A stretch of DNA of 24,315 nt from positions 959,513-983,827 of the forward strand of contig NW_003140811.1 in the NCBI RefSeq assembly GCF_000003605.2, in the 5' to 3' direction. A model generated the notes under the pieces. The model did not search any database, was not told where the DNA came from, and was given only the letters and a program-made list of their open reading frames with translations. This document shows positions 1 to 21,000 of the stretch, piece after piece. A program made the position numbers and the translations under genes. This stretch comes from Saccoglossus kowalevskii (taxonomy: Eukaryota > Hemichordata > Enteropneusta > Harrimaniidae). The first letter of the stretch is position 1; each line of letters opens with the position of its first letter.

Positions 1-1048
1 CAGATGTAGGTAGGGCGGAATTTTAAAAAAATCAAAGTAAAATAATAAATAAAAAGGGCATTAATAACAAAAGTAATGAAAAATAAAATTAAAATAAGTT
101 TATAGCTAAAATAATTAAAGCCCGCACACTACATCAGATTTTAATCAGATTGGATTTTCCCGAACCTGGGAGCAATTATCCCCAACATTAATCAAGGGAA
201 TTCAAAGAAGGATGAATACAAGTAATTCAATTTCATCTTCGCCAATCATCGCCAATTGTATTCTCTACTCAATGAACAGTTTCGTTATTACAATGTTTTT
301 TTTTCAATCCTGTTACAACAGAGTAAGATTTTCCGATTTGTAAGTATTATTACATCAGTAACTCCCCCGTACACACACACACATACATATACTCGCACTA
401 GTTAGTTCTATGATTATTGACGTTGATGTATTTATATATGGAGATAGAGATACGGATATAATTAAAAGAAGCAAAAGGCAAATTAATCTAGTTTACAGTT
501 GAACAACTATACAAATTCCGACCCTCAAGGAATCATAATGATTCCGTCGATCACATAGTATATATACCCCATTTATCACAGAACTGGGTCTCTTTAATTA
601 CATTCGTTATCTGACTTTTGTCATACTAAAACTTCGTGTTTATGGAGAGTATTAGTTAAACTTTACGCGCTGTAAAAGTTTTATACGGTTATTGTAAATC
701 ATAGGAGATCAGGCTAGCGTTAAATAATCCCATGGCGCCGCTGAGGGTGATAATCTGACTCACGGTTTTTACTCGTATATCGGAGGAGTAAATCTAACTT
801 GAATAGAATAAACAGGGCAATGCCAGATGCGTTTATATGTGTATTGTGTAATTTTTTTCTGTTTTTTTTGGAAATATAATAGCAAAATAATGTAGACAAC
901 TACTAAGTTGATATTTTACGGGGGGTGATGATTTTATCGAAAGAGCCACATGTCACCGAGGCGCCTCTCGTCCTGTGACCCTGGATCACGATCAGATAAA
1001 ACGAAAAGACGGGGTGACATTTGTCTATTGAGGATTTGAAATGATCAA

Positions 1049-1068
1049 TGATTGATTGATTGATTGAT
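1049..1068. repeat. (TGAT)5 microsatellite
   Basis: Five perfect TGAT units, about 380 bases upstream of the gene A start codon. Too short to imply a function. Confidence 0.85.
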
Positions 1069-1257
1069 TATCGTTTGATGGTAGATAACTCTGGTCATGT
1101 TTATTGCATTTTAATAGTAGTGCTAATATGGTTAAACGAAATTTGCTATGTCGATATTACATATGGCCAAAGCTAAAGGTTGAATTTCAAATTGCCGATA
1201 TTCAAGTTTGAATAGAACCGTAATGTTCAGAGTTGTGTTCACTCGGAACTAAACAAA

Positions 1258-1305
1258 ATGTCCTTCAACCCCAATGCAGGCACTGTGAAATTGAAAATAT
1301 ACTAA
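1258..1305 (+). other. Possible upstream ORF before gene A (15 codons plus stop)
   Basis: ATG with A at -3 (context aacaaaATG), in the same frame as gene A but stopped by TAA at 1303-1305. It matters only if transcription starts upstream of 1258, which is not known. Confidence 0.3.
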
Positions 1306-1446
1306 TGCTTTGTGTCAGGCATACCGTGACACCTATGATAATGTTGGCAAGGTAGCATAAACATAACATGAAGATAAGTGCACAGTACTTCAGCATTGAA
1401 CGTCGCACCGAAAGTAGGTAGATGTGCAGTACCGCTGGTAGGGAAA

Positions 1447-10932
<9,486 letters not shown>

Positions 10933-11041
10933 TTATGCAACCATAGAGTCAGCATGGAATAATAGTGAATGACCACTAAGTAGTGAACCGGGTGGCACCC
11001 AACCAGGCCCAACGGTATGGTTAGGCTCTCTGGCAGTTTTT

Positions 11042-11047
11042 AATAAA
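11042..11047 (+). terminator. Poly(A) signal of gene A
   Basis: AATAAA, 109 bases after the TAG stop, followed by T/G-containing sequence. This is the first canonical signal downstream of gene A, giving a short 3' UTR. Confidence 0.75.
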
Positions 11048-11641
11048 AGTTCGACAGTCTACAATTTGTTTTAAATGAGATGCGTTATAATTGTACATTT
11101 TGACGAACATGAAGGCTCAACGTTATATATGTGATATAAAAGTAATATTTAACATTTTCACAAATACATGAAGTTAAAATATCTACAACACAGTTAGACA
11201 TACATAGCCATTCAAAAGAAGACTTCGTTAACAGATTATTCTTCAACATGAGTATCTCACCAGCATCTAACGTGTTGTATTGATTATTACAACGCAATAT
11301 TGTTTTACTAACAAGATTCTATTTCCATTCCTTTTGTTGATTTTCAAGTGTTTTTATAGTAATGATCACAGTGCAATGAACCTATATACAAAAACGCATC
11401 ACATTGCGTACAAAGATAACCGCTGATAATTGATTTTCACATAATAATATTATGTATGAAAATGTAAAAATGAGCTTCACGTGGTGTCGCGTTTTTTTTA
11501 CCGTTCATTGCGACAGTTTCTGAATTCTTCTAACGACTTACATTTATGTTTCCCTTCTGTCACACGTTGACGAATCCTATTCTAAATACGTTAATTTACA
11601 TAATATAATTATGAATATATATACAAACACACAACACACCC

Positions 11642-11717
11642 GATTTGAACTCAAGACTACGTCAAAAAGGCCTTGTCTCTGTAAGAAGACGCGAACCTCA
11701 TAACGCCACACTAAGTT
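11642..11717 (-). repeat. Possible tRNA-derived SINE remnant (A and B box-like)
   Basis: On the minus strand, TAACTTAGTGTGG resembles a Pol III A box. About 50 bases on, GAGTTCAAATC resembles a B box (GGTTCAANNCC). No tRNA cloverleaf could be drawn, so a decayed SINE or chance are both open. Confidence 0.25.
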
Positions 11718-11798
11718 ACTGACTTTCCCCAACTCACGACTCGAAATAGCGTGTTCTGAACGCGGACCTACAGTGATTAGATGAACATGCGCAAGCTA

Positions 11799-11829
11799 TG
11801 ACGTCATGGTCAACCACATATATTTAAAA
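11799..11829 (+). promoter_or_regulatory. CRE plus TATA-like motif, promoter-like
   Basis: TGACGTCA (11799-11806) is a perfect CRE palindrome and is followed 12 bases later by TATATTTAAAA (11819-11829). This spacing is promoter-like on the plus strand, but no coding exon is recognised downstream before gene B. Speculative. Confidence 0.25.
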
Positions 11830-14305
11830 CGGAGTATTCGTGGATAGTCTAATCTATACAGCTACAATTGCCTTTGGGAACAAGTTCAGGTCCACAAAGA
11901 CAGCAGTGACAATAGGTAGATTGAACTAATATCAGGAACATAAACACTCAACACGAGCGATTCAAGTTGACGACTGCAGTAAACCGGCTCGTCGCTGTAC
12001 AATAAAGCATATTATTTGAAGCCAATGAAGCCTATATTATGTATTCCTCCGCCTTGAATTTCTGTCAGTATTCGACTATAAGGTGCGTGATAAGTAACAA
12101 CAAAGTACATACTAGGGATATTCATGTTCCTTTTTAGTAATTACAATGGGTGATTTGCTCGTTAAGTGTGGGAAAATGAGAAAGAATACGCTCGCTAAAA
12201 TTATGAAAATAAGTATACGCATGATATAGTTACAAGCACTTTTGTGATAGCAATTATTAAAGCAATTCAAGTTTCCCAACACTACTAACACAATCATAAT
12301 AGTTATTTCAACAAGCGTGGGCAATAAATAGTGCATTCAACTGTCACTTACTGGGAAAACATAAGGTCAGTCACCTTTCAAGTCTCTATGTTTGTCACCA
12401 GATGTGATCAATTTTGAGATGCACACTGTGCAAGTATTTTACAATAGATACGAATCGAGGACTCGGATATAATAATTGCAATGGTGAACTGAGCAAATCG
12501 AGGTCAATGTTCATCAGTAACTAACCACATGGTAAATTTCTGTGAGATAATACATTTATATTAATTTTAGCTCAAATGAGTCTGCAACTGAATCCTGATA
12601 TTATTATTATTATGAATTGATTACTCAATTCCGCATAATATGTGAGGCAAGCTTCAATTATACTGGGGTGAAATTGTGATAATTCGTAAGAAGTTTTCCA
12701 TAATGCATGTGAAATTGAAACGCTCGCCTTAATGGAGGTAGTTTTATTTATTCGTACATCGTACTACGACCGGGTAGAAATATCATCAGGTAGAGTAACC
12801 ATGGCTGTTTTTTCACACGGGTGCTCTGTGAATGGGGTATATGTAGGAAAAAACATACAATACATGGTACACGGCAATGAAGATGTGTTTAGTCACGAAA
12901 CATCGCGTTTGTATGAGGTGTGATCAATGAAATGGACAGATTCACAATTTTGCATTTGAATCATTATCATAATTCCCTGACGGTTTTGAACATTTAGACG
13001 CACTTAAAGTAAACAAAAAACAGTATCATACAAAAATCCTATATCAGACGTTGCTATTACAGGTCAGTCCAGTGTGTTATTTATCATTCAAATTGATATG
13101 CTACGTTTTGCCAGGCTCTGGGTTTTATCAAACACGATTCAGAAGAAGAAAACCCCATACCTTCTGTAATGATAAATATCAAGGACATGTGCCATTTATA
13201 TGTTTGTATAGACCACCCAGAGACACAGAACACACAGATCGCATGAGTTAAAATCCAAACTTGTGCTCCACACTCATTTACTAAGTATTGTCGCACCAGC
13301 AAGAAAATTAAAAATCCGTCTGTATTCTGTATTAACCGTCATGTCTAGGAATGCGTTCTATACAATTCTGTTTACTTTTTTCATTTTCTTATCTCATCTT
13401 TATCAAAACAGGCCTAAGTGGTAATAAATTCATTGGAATCAACCAAAGACATGTTAACAGATATTGATAGTTAAATGGATTAAATGGAACGACTGATTTA
13501 CAAAAAAACCTCATACATAATTACATCACGGACTGACGTATTCCCGAAGAGGAATGTAATATGTCACCATGGAATCGTGAACAAACACTACTATAACGAA
13601 TAAAGCGATAATGTATACACATAGAGTCTTGAAGATACATGCTCTGGGATATCGTAAAACTGCTGTATAGTTCATGGTCCAGACTTGTTTACACAATAAA
13701 ATCAAATATTTTGGGTGTGTATAAATTGCGAAAAGCCGGGTTACTGCGAAATATTTTGCGAAAATAATTACCAGAAAATAAACAAGCGATTGTATACAAG
13801 TATGTATGGTCGTGCCCGGTGAATGTAGGTTATCTTATTCGAGCGGAAATGTATGTAAACATGTAGTGTCCGTTCAAGGTTGGGTCGAAGCCACCACACC
13901 CAGATAGTAACTAAGCGCTAATGTTTAACCAATGCTTCTGGATAGTGCTACGTCGACACATTTAACGGTAGACATTAAATAGTTCATGCAGTTAAATCTT
14001 TGCATATTCCACCAGTATAGAATTGTATAATGCAGCAAGTCGCATGAACATGAACAAGAACAACTTGATATCAACAACACTAATTCATATATTAGGTATA
14101 TTGAGTATAAACATGTTAATTTATATTTTAGGTCGTGTAACTACCATTCACCAAATGCCAATTACAATGGCATTGATTTTGAAATACGAATTGTGTTGAC
14201 ATTGTATTGTTCACGAATATCAAACTAGTTTGTGATAAATTATACTCGTACAGACAGGTCATATAACTGAAACATTCTTTATTTTAAAATTTTACATAAT
14301 ACAAA

Positions 14306-14311
14306 TTTATT
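14306..14311 (-). terminator. Candidate poly(A) signal of gene B
   Basis: AATAAA on the minus strand, about 730 bases after the gene B stop, with a second copy at 14283-14278. A closer canonical signal was not seen. The long 3' UTR this implies is unproven. Confidence 0.3.
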
Positions 14312-15040
14312 TCGACATTTCTTCTCCAATTAGCGTTCACAATTGTATTTTGTAACTAGCTCAACACCATTCTAAAATTCAACCATGTGTAATTGGTGAG
14401 TTATTTGCTCCAACCGCAACTACTCTAATATCCGAGGTGTCACGCGGAACAGATGTCAACTGAGAACTACAAACGTTGTGCGGGGGAGAACTAATAATTA
14501 GTGTACTTGTTCAGATCGGACGTGGCATACATACAATACGTCAGTCATATGTTTAAAAACTGCAGCAGTCGCGTGTCCAAAATATGTACCTATGCAAAGA
14601 TTAAATCCTAAACGAGACTCGATAATAATCCCTGATTAAAATGCGTCACCAAACCGTTACTTAGAAACGCATCATTCTATAAAGCAATGTTCATTATTGA
14701 TGGATAATAAATAAGCATAACGATTCGAGCAGAAGCTAGCCTATGATGATATGTCCGACAGCAAGGCAACGTAATATAACGCCAACGATATCCAATGCGA
14801 CAGTTGTTTTTTCAGCGTACGGAGAAATTAGTGTAATCGGTATTGTAACGCCCCCAAAATCATTGAAATTGGACATCATGGCTCGATGAATTCAATGCGC
14901 ACACAAGTACAGTCCTTGCTAAATATATTCAGATTTGTATCAGAACAAATTATATTGGCACTTCGTATATCCACACCAATTCCAATGAACCCATGACGAT
15001 CAAAGGAACACGATTGGTATGGAACTTGTTATTTTGAAAA

Positions 15041-18000
15041 TTATGGAATTCTACTGGTGACTTCGAATAAAAAGTTCTCGATATCTTCCGCGTTTCGGTC
15101 AGTCCAGTTGATGTTATTTTTTACCATTTTAATGGCTTCGTAAAATCCGACAGCGGCCTCCCCGGGCATGTCGTAATGCGTGGAACCAAACGACATCAAC
15201 TGAAACGAAAGATGAAACAATTATAAATGTGAGGGGAGAAAATGGTGCACAGTGCACTTATAAGGTAAACATAACACTTACGCTGTCTAAATCCTCCTGG
15301 GTGTTCATCTTTACAGCGAAGCTAAATACCAGGCCATAGGCACTGGTTTCGTATCTACAAAGAAACAAGAATTAGTACAATTATTATATTATAGGTAGTA
15401 GGCAATCCGACACACTATAACTGGTTATTTGGTATTCGACGAAAGAAGCACGACTTAAGGTTATGTGAGGCTGTGCCTGGAGACGGGTACAACATGTTGC
15501 TAGCTATACGTTTATACGAAAATGTCATTCTAATTTAAGTATTACTTTCCTCACGTATACGTTTAGCGGAAGACAGCACAAGAAGAAAATAACCGTTTTG
15601 TAAAAGTTATTTCTTCTTGTGTGGCCGATTTTTCAAATTGTAGGCATTATTGGAGAAGGCCTCACACAAATACCAATTAGATGAGTGGTGTGAGTGGTTA
15701 TAAACACGTTGTTAGTACTAGTGTAGTTACAACCGATGGGTAGGTTACTTACAGGGCGTGTAGATCATTAAAGTTGTCCAGTGTAAAGTCCCACGCAAGA
15801 TTAAAACCTAGCCCAGAGTTATCTCTTACGTATCCAATAGTTGTGAGTGGAGATAATCCACTATTCTCGTCAAGAGAAGTTTCCATATATCTGTATAGTG
15901 AGAAAATGTAGTTTTCTATTAGGATTAAACACATAAGCTTCGAATGCTAGTATTTAAATATTGGTCAAACAAAGCAGCGTTTACTGTGTTAACCAGATGT
16001 TATCAAAATCTGTATTGCTGCCTGACATTCCAAAAGGTGCTACCATTATCCATCCGATAATACAACGCTAAATCAACGCTCTTCTTGGAAATATCATCGT
16101 GATAATTGCTACTCACCCAACAAGAACCCATGGATCTCTGCTACATGCCATTGCGGATCTCAATCTACCGCCCTCGTCTTCGTCGTCCTTCTGTCTTTCA
16201 AATGCGAACTGCCACTCCTCGTGACTGCCAAGACGAATCGAAGTACAGTACGCGGAATGTCTCATGTTCGGTTCAATTCTGAAACACAGAATGAGTCCGC
16301 GTTGATCAAATGTGTAGAGTTACAGTTTTCTTCCAATCGATTTTTTTATTTTTTTTTAATTATTTTAAAGTAAATTTGTTGTCGGCCAAAAAAAGAGTAT
16401 GCATTGTTGCTGGTAGGTGATTGGTACTTACGGATTGTCATCGTCAGGCGAGGCCATCCATTGATGATAGAGACTTGTGGCATTACCGGCACATTCTACG
16501 TGGTTGTAAAAACATGCAGCACGGACGGTTGTCAACTGCCTATAACTAAGATTTTAATAATAACAATGTTGTTGAATGGCTTGTAGAGAGTTGATCAATA
16601 TCAATAAATGGGAACATGGTGGAGCGTCGGTAGAATGTGGCAGTAGATGACATATCGAACATATTTGAAGGTATTTACGTGTAGCAAGTACTTAGGCATT
16701 CAATTTATCTTGATTGAACGTCAACAGCCATTGATACAAAGAATGTGAGCCAATGATATTACTGAATAATCTGAAAACTCAGATAAGCATGAACGGCAGG
16801 TCAGATAAAAATCAATTCAATAAGAGTTTAGCTACACTTGCATACAAATATGCAGAAATAGTGCCATGTGTGTGTACTTTGTTATGTGACGCATGGTGTT
16901 TTCTTAAATGATAAAACCACAGTATCACGCAGTGTTTAAATAAATAAGTCAATGCCTACTATTCAACTTCATTGCCTTCGCTGTATGTGTACTCGAAATC
17001 CCAGCCAAGGTCATCATAACTCGGAGAAAGCAGATAACGGAGGTACTTCTGAAATGACAGGAATATGCAACACGATAGGTTAAAACGGCACTGTGGTAAT
17101 TTAAACTGAATGACTTCCCTCAACGTGAATTAATACACGGTTGAATGTACAATTAAATTTGCATATAATGCTTTGTAACTTTGCCATGCAGTATACACTA
17201 TAGACCGTTATCACTCGAATTATTAATTAAAAGTAGAATTATTGAAGACATTACTTTATGATTTACTCTAAGCTAAATTGTTGGGTTTTTTTTAACAACT
17301 GCGCATGCGCCTCAATTTACTAGAACGTACTATTAATTGTATTTTTGTATCGGTATTTCAATTTGCCCGAACACATCGACAAACAGTATTCCTTCTGTTA
17401 TGATATCGTACTACACAATGCAATGTTCACATTCTTTCATCCCCATGTTTGTTATTATTACACATCATATTTGTTCTTTACCTCCCATCGTCCATATGTT
17501 GTTGTTCTCCATAGCGAATACAGCGTATAGTATTGCCCACTGATACACGTATCCCAAGGGAGGTATTGGTCTTCTTTATAGAGATACTCCATCAGTCTTA
17601 CTGCAATTACGTTGTCAAGTTGTTGCGCTTCGCCTAGTATGAATGCATCGCTTATTAGAGCCGATCTGCTTCGAATTGGGAAGACCTACAAAGCACGTAA
17701 CAATTTATCATTTGTTTAAAGATATTGGTATTGATTCTTTTGGTTTGATATTATATATAGATATAACAGTGAGTTAAGATATATTGAAATCTACAGCACA
17801 GACAATAACATTGTATAGATGAGATTTAAAAGACGAAAATAATATGTACTAATATTTCATCAAACTATTGTTACCTAATTTTGATAATAGTGATTGATTG
17901 ATCATATTAAGCATATTAACTTAATTTATTTATATTTATTCATAGTGTTGTTACATGTACCAAGTAATAGTTTAGGCTTGTAGCCTAAAAGTCCTGGTCT

Positions 18001-21000
18001 TACCTCAAAAGATTCATTTAACTGTTTTATCAATTTTTCCCAGTTTTCAGCATCATAATTTACCCGGATGTAGGCAGTGTGGTTAATATTGACTAAGTAC
18101 CAGTGTTCCTCATCAATGTTCGTAAACTCTATAGTTGCTGTTAAACGGTAAGATAAAAAACTATGTGATTGTTCATCGCGAAGCTACGCTGGCATCGTTT
18201 AATGTCGTTTATACCACGACGAAAAAATCGGTGATTTTATTCAATTGCTGAATTTGTGTCATACCGAATTTATATCCTGCGATATAAACAGATAATCGAT
18301 TTCTAAAACCTTGTTGGCGTGGGTCTACATGTTATATATCGTTACCTGAGTCTTGGTTCATCCAAACCATTCCTGGATTGATATATTCTTTCTCACCTTG
18401 GTGAGTATACGTCAGTGGAACATACCATTTGTAACTGCAATTCCAAGAACGAAAGTTGAAATTGAATTACACGTGGCTCACACGCTGTGTCAATATAGCA
18501 AGTAATACATTTTCGGTATTCGCAAACGAGATGTTTTTCCCTGGCGCCAGTTACAATAAGGGGGGCAGATGAATTTCCTTGAAAGTGTCCAAAGTGTCGG
18601 TCTCGGATTTGTCCTGCATGATTGATATCAGCGCAGGTCGTGTTGACTGACGTCCTCGACAAAACACAAACACAATATCTTTATGAGTTGCATTTTGTCG
18701 TCTATTCACATTCTAAACCAGCAGAATCTATTTTGGATAAACTTCTTACCCTTTATTTGTGTATTCGTCGTCCTCTACCTCGTCATAAGGGGCCACTAAG
18801 AAATGTTCTTGGTCCGCAGTCACTACGTCATCTACTCTGTTTACGTTCACTACGGGGTATCCCATCTGTAACGTCCATGTGTCCATAATCTGTTTCATGT
18901 TGTAAGGGCTAACCTGTCGGAGGTGGGGGCAACCAGAGTATGAAGATATAAAGAATCAATATTTTACGATATTGTCAACCTGGTATAATCAAATATGACC
19001 ATCAATGACATGTGAAAGTAGGTTGGTAATGGTCCCATGTTTAATCTAGCACGCCCACATTTGTACTGGAGGAACAGTGCAGTGGACGCTTGAGGCCACG
19101 CTATTTGAGGATGTGTGACATTCAAATATATGTTTTTTATTATATATGGAATGTGTTATCTTATAATATCTACGAGCGTATTACCTCGGACAAAGCTTGC
19201 CATAGATCGTCGGTATGAACATTTGAAAATAAGTTATCTTTAATATAATTTCTGATTCCTTCCATCATCACATCCTCGCCCAAGAACGACTTCATCATCA
19301 TGATAATAGCTGCACCCTAGATAGGAAAGAGAAGATAAGTTACGCTGCTTGGCACTATAAAAGACTTGATATATGATAACAGTGATTCAACAATCAGATA
19401 ATTGGGTCACGCATCAAACGCCTACATATGGAGTTTTGTTTTCAGTTCCCGAATGTTTCACTCTGGAAGTGGCAATGCACAGTCCCTCTATCATAGCTGT
19501 TGTTTGTGTTACCTTCTCGTAGGATATCCTGTCAAAGAGACTCCTTATTTCTTCGTAAAAACCAACAGGTGTTATCATTGGCCTCGATGATCCATCCTGG
19601 TCGACCTGCATAGCACTATACGTCTCGTCTTCCAAGAAAAATTGGTCGAACTGTGAGATAGAGATTATGTAGGCTGTTAACAGTGGATTATTTCTGTATT
19701 TTAAAGGGTAGAGGTAGTCGCTCCATGCATGAGAGTACAAACTGAAACGTTTACCGAGCTTGGATTAGATATGTGTTGGTGATTAGAAAGTACCCGTGAT
19801 TTCATTAAAAAAGCGTATTGAATTGTACGAAATACATTGCGTGAATGAAGAATATCTCACAATTGTTATTCGTAATAGTACGTACAGTTGAACAAATAAC
19901 GAGCAAAAGCGATACTTACAAAGTGATACTGTGGCTCAACATAGTCTGCAGAATCATGTTGGAAGTAGCTGGCGAATCCTTCATTCAACCATATGTGATC
20001 CCACCATATCATTGTCACATAGTTACCACACCACTTAAAATACAGATTATACACTATTGAGTTAAGGTAAAGTCTCTACTCATAATTATTGAGTAAGTTA
20101 GTCATCATAAATGGCATGACAATATTCTCCGGTTTATACTTCTATGGTAACACAAAACAGCAAATATCATTCAAAAATTGTTGTTTTAGAACAGCTCCGT
20201 AGATTGAACACAATGTTAGAGCAAAGCAACGTTTTTAGCACATTTAAAACCAATATTTTAAGGGAAAAGGCAGGATAACAAAAAAGAACCCCATCAGTCG
20301 CTATATATCATGTTGTATCCTATACGAATTATTTGAGATACGGAATAATATAATCACCATGGACACCAGTGGTAAAACTGTTCTTATTCCGACAAAATTG
20401 CAAATCTTTTTAAAAGTCAACATACCTATATTGTCCGCGGGCACAATTTATTGCAAAAATGATATATTCTGAGTATTTTGTTTATCCATAAATAGATTTA
20501 TACCGTAAACTAATGACACTAATATTAGTGTATATGATTCCCGGTACCATCCAAAGTTATTTATATGTCCTAGGTTATGTATGTATATATTGTTCATTTT
20601 GTTACAATCATACAATCGATTTTCACATATTGGCAGATACAACAATCTGTCATTATAATTTCGAATCCCGGAAATATTTTTGCTTTTTAATTTTCCAGAC
20701 AATGTCACAAACAGTGGTTCTCTGTGCGATCCAGTTTCTGTCAATGCATTTGTCTCACTCAATTCTTTCAACAGTAGAAACAGGGGTATTAAGTCTACAT
20801 CGCTAGATTACGTCTGAATTCCGAATTGGATTTCTCAATTATCTGTCTGAGATGACCCGGAGCTGGTATTACAGATCCGATAGTTCATTTGAGCGTGTCT
20901 GCGTGGCTCGCTTGGATTAATATCAACCCAATCAATAACTACATTATTATCTATTTGAAATTTGATTTATTGAATACAACACATAATGTATTATATTGCT

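Larger units (their letters stand above)
1..1446. other. 5' flank and probable 5' UTR of gene A
   Basis: No coding exon of either gene and no other recognisable gene. It holds short CA and TGAT repeats, a TA-rich stretch near 550-565, an inverted pair ATGTCACC (949-956) and GGTGACAT (1013-1020), and upstream ATGs close to the gene A start. The promoter and transcription start cannot be placed from sequence alone. Confidence 0.6.
10933..15040. other. Intergenic region between the two convergent genes
   Basis: About 4.1 kb holding the 3' UTRs of both genes. Only frames of up to about 75 codons occur, without splice partners or recognisable domains. Points worth noting are the gene A poly(A) signal, a possible Pol III-like promoter remnant at 11642-11717, and a CRE next to a TATA-like motif at 11799-11829. 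The rest is AT-rich sequence with nothing recognisable. Confidence 0.7.

Noticed and set aside
1378-1446. N-terminal extension of gene A from GTG 1378
   Set aside because: The codon at 1378 is GTG, directly after a TAA, and there is no ATG before 1447. A eukaryotic start at GTG is not supported.
12112-12336. Hydrophobic 74-codon minus-strand frame in the intergenic region
   Set aside because: Hydrophobic character is common in AT-rich chance frames. No splice partners, poly(A) signal or family resemblance was seen.
20448-20806. About 100-codon frames on both strands within gene B intron 4
   Set aside because: Overlapping opposite-strand frames in AT-rich sequence, with no recognisable motif.
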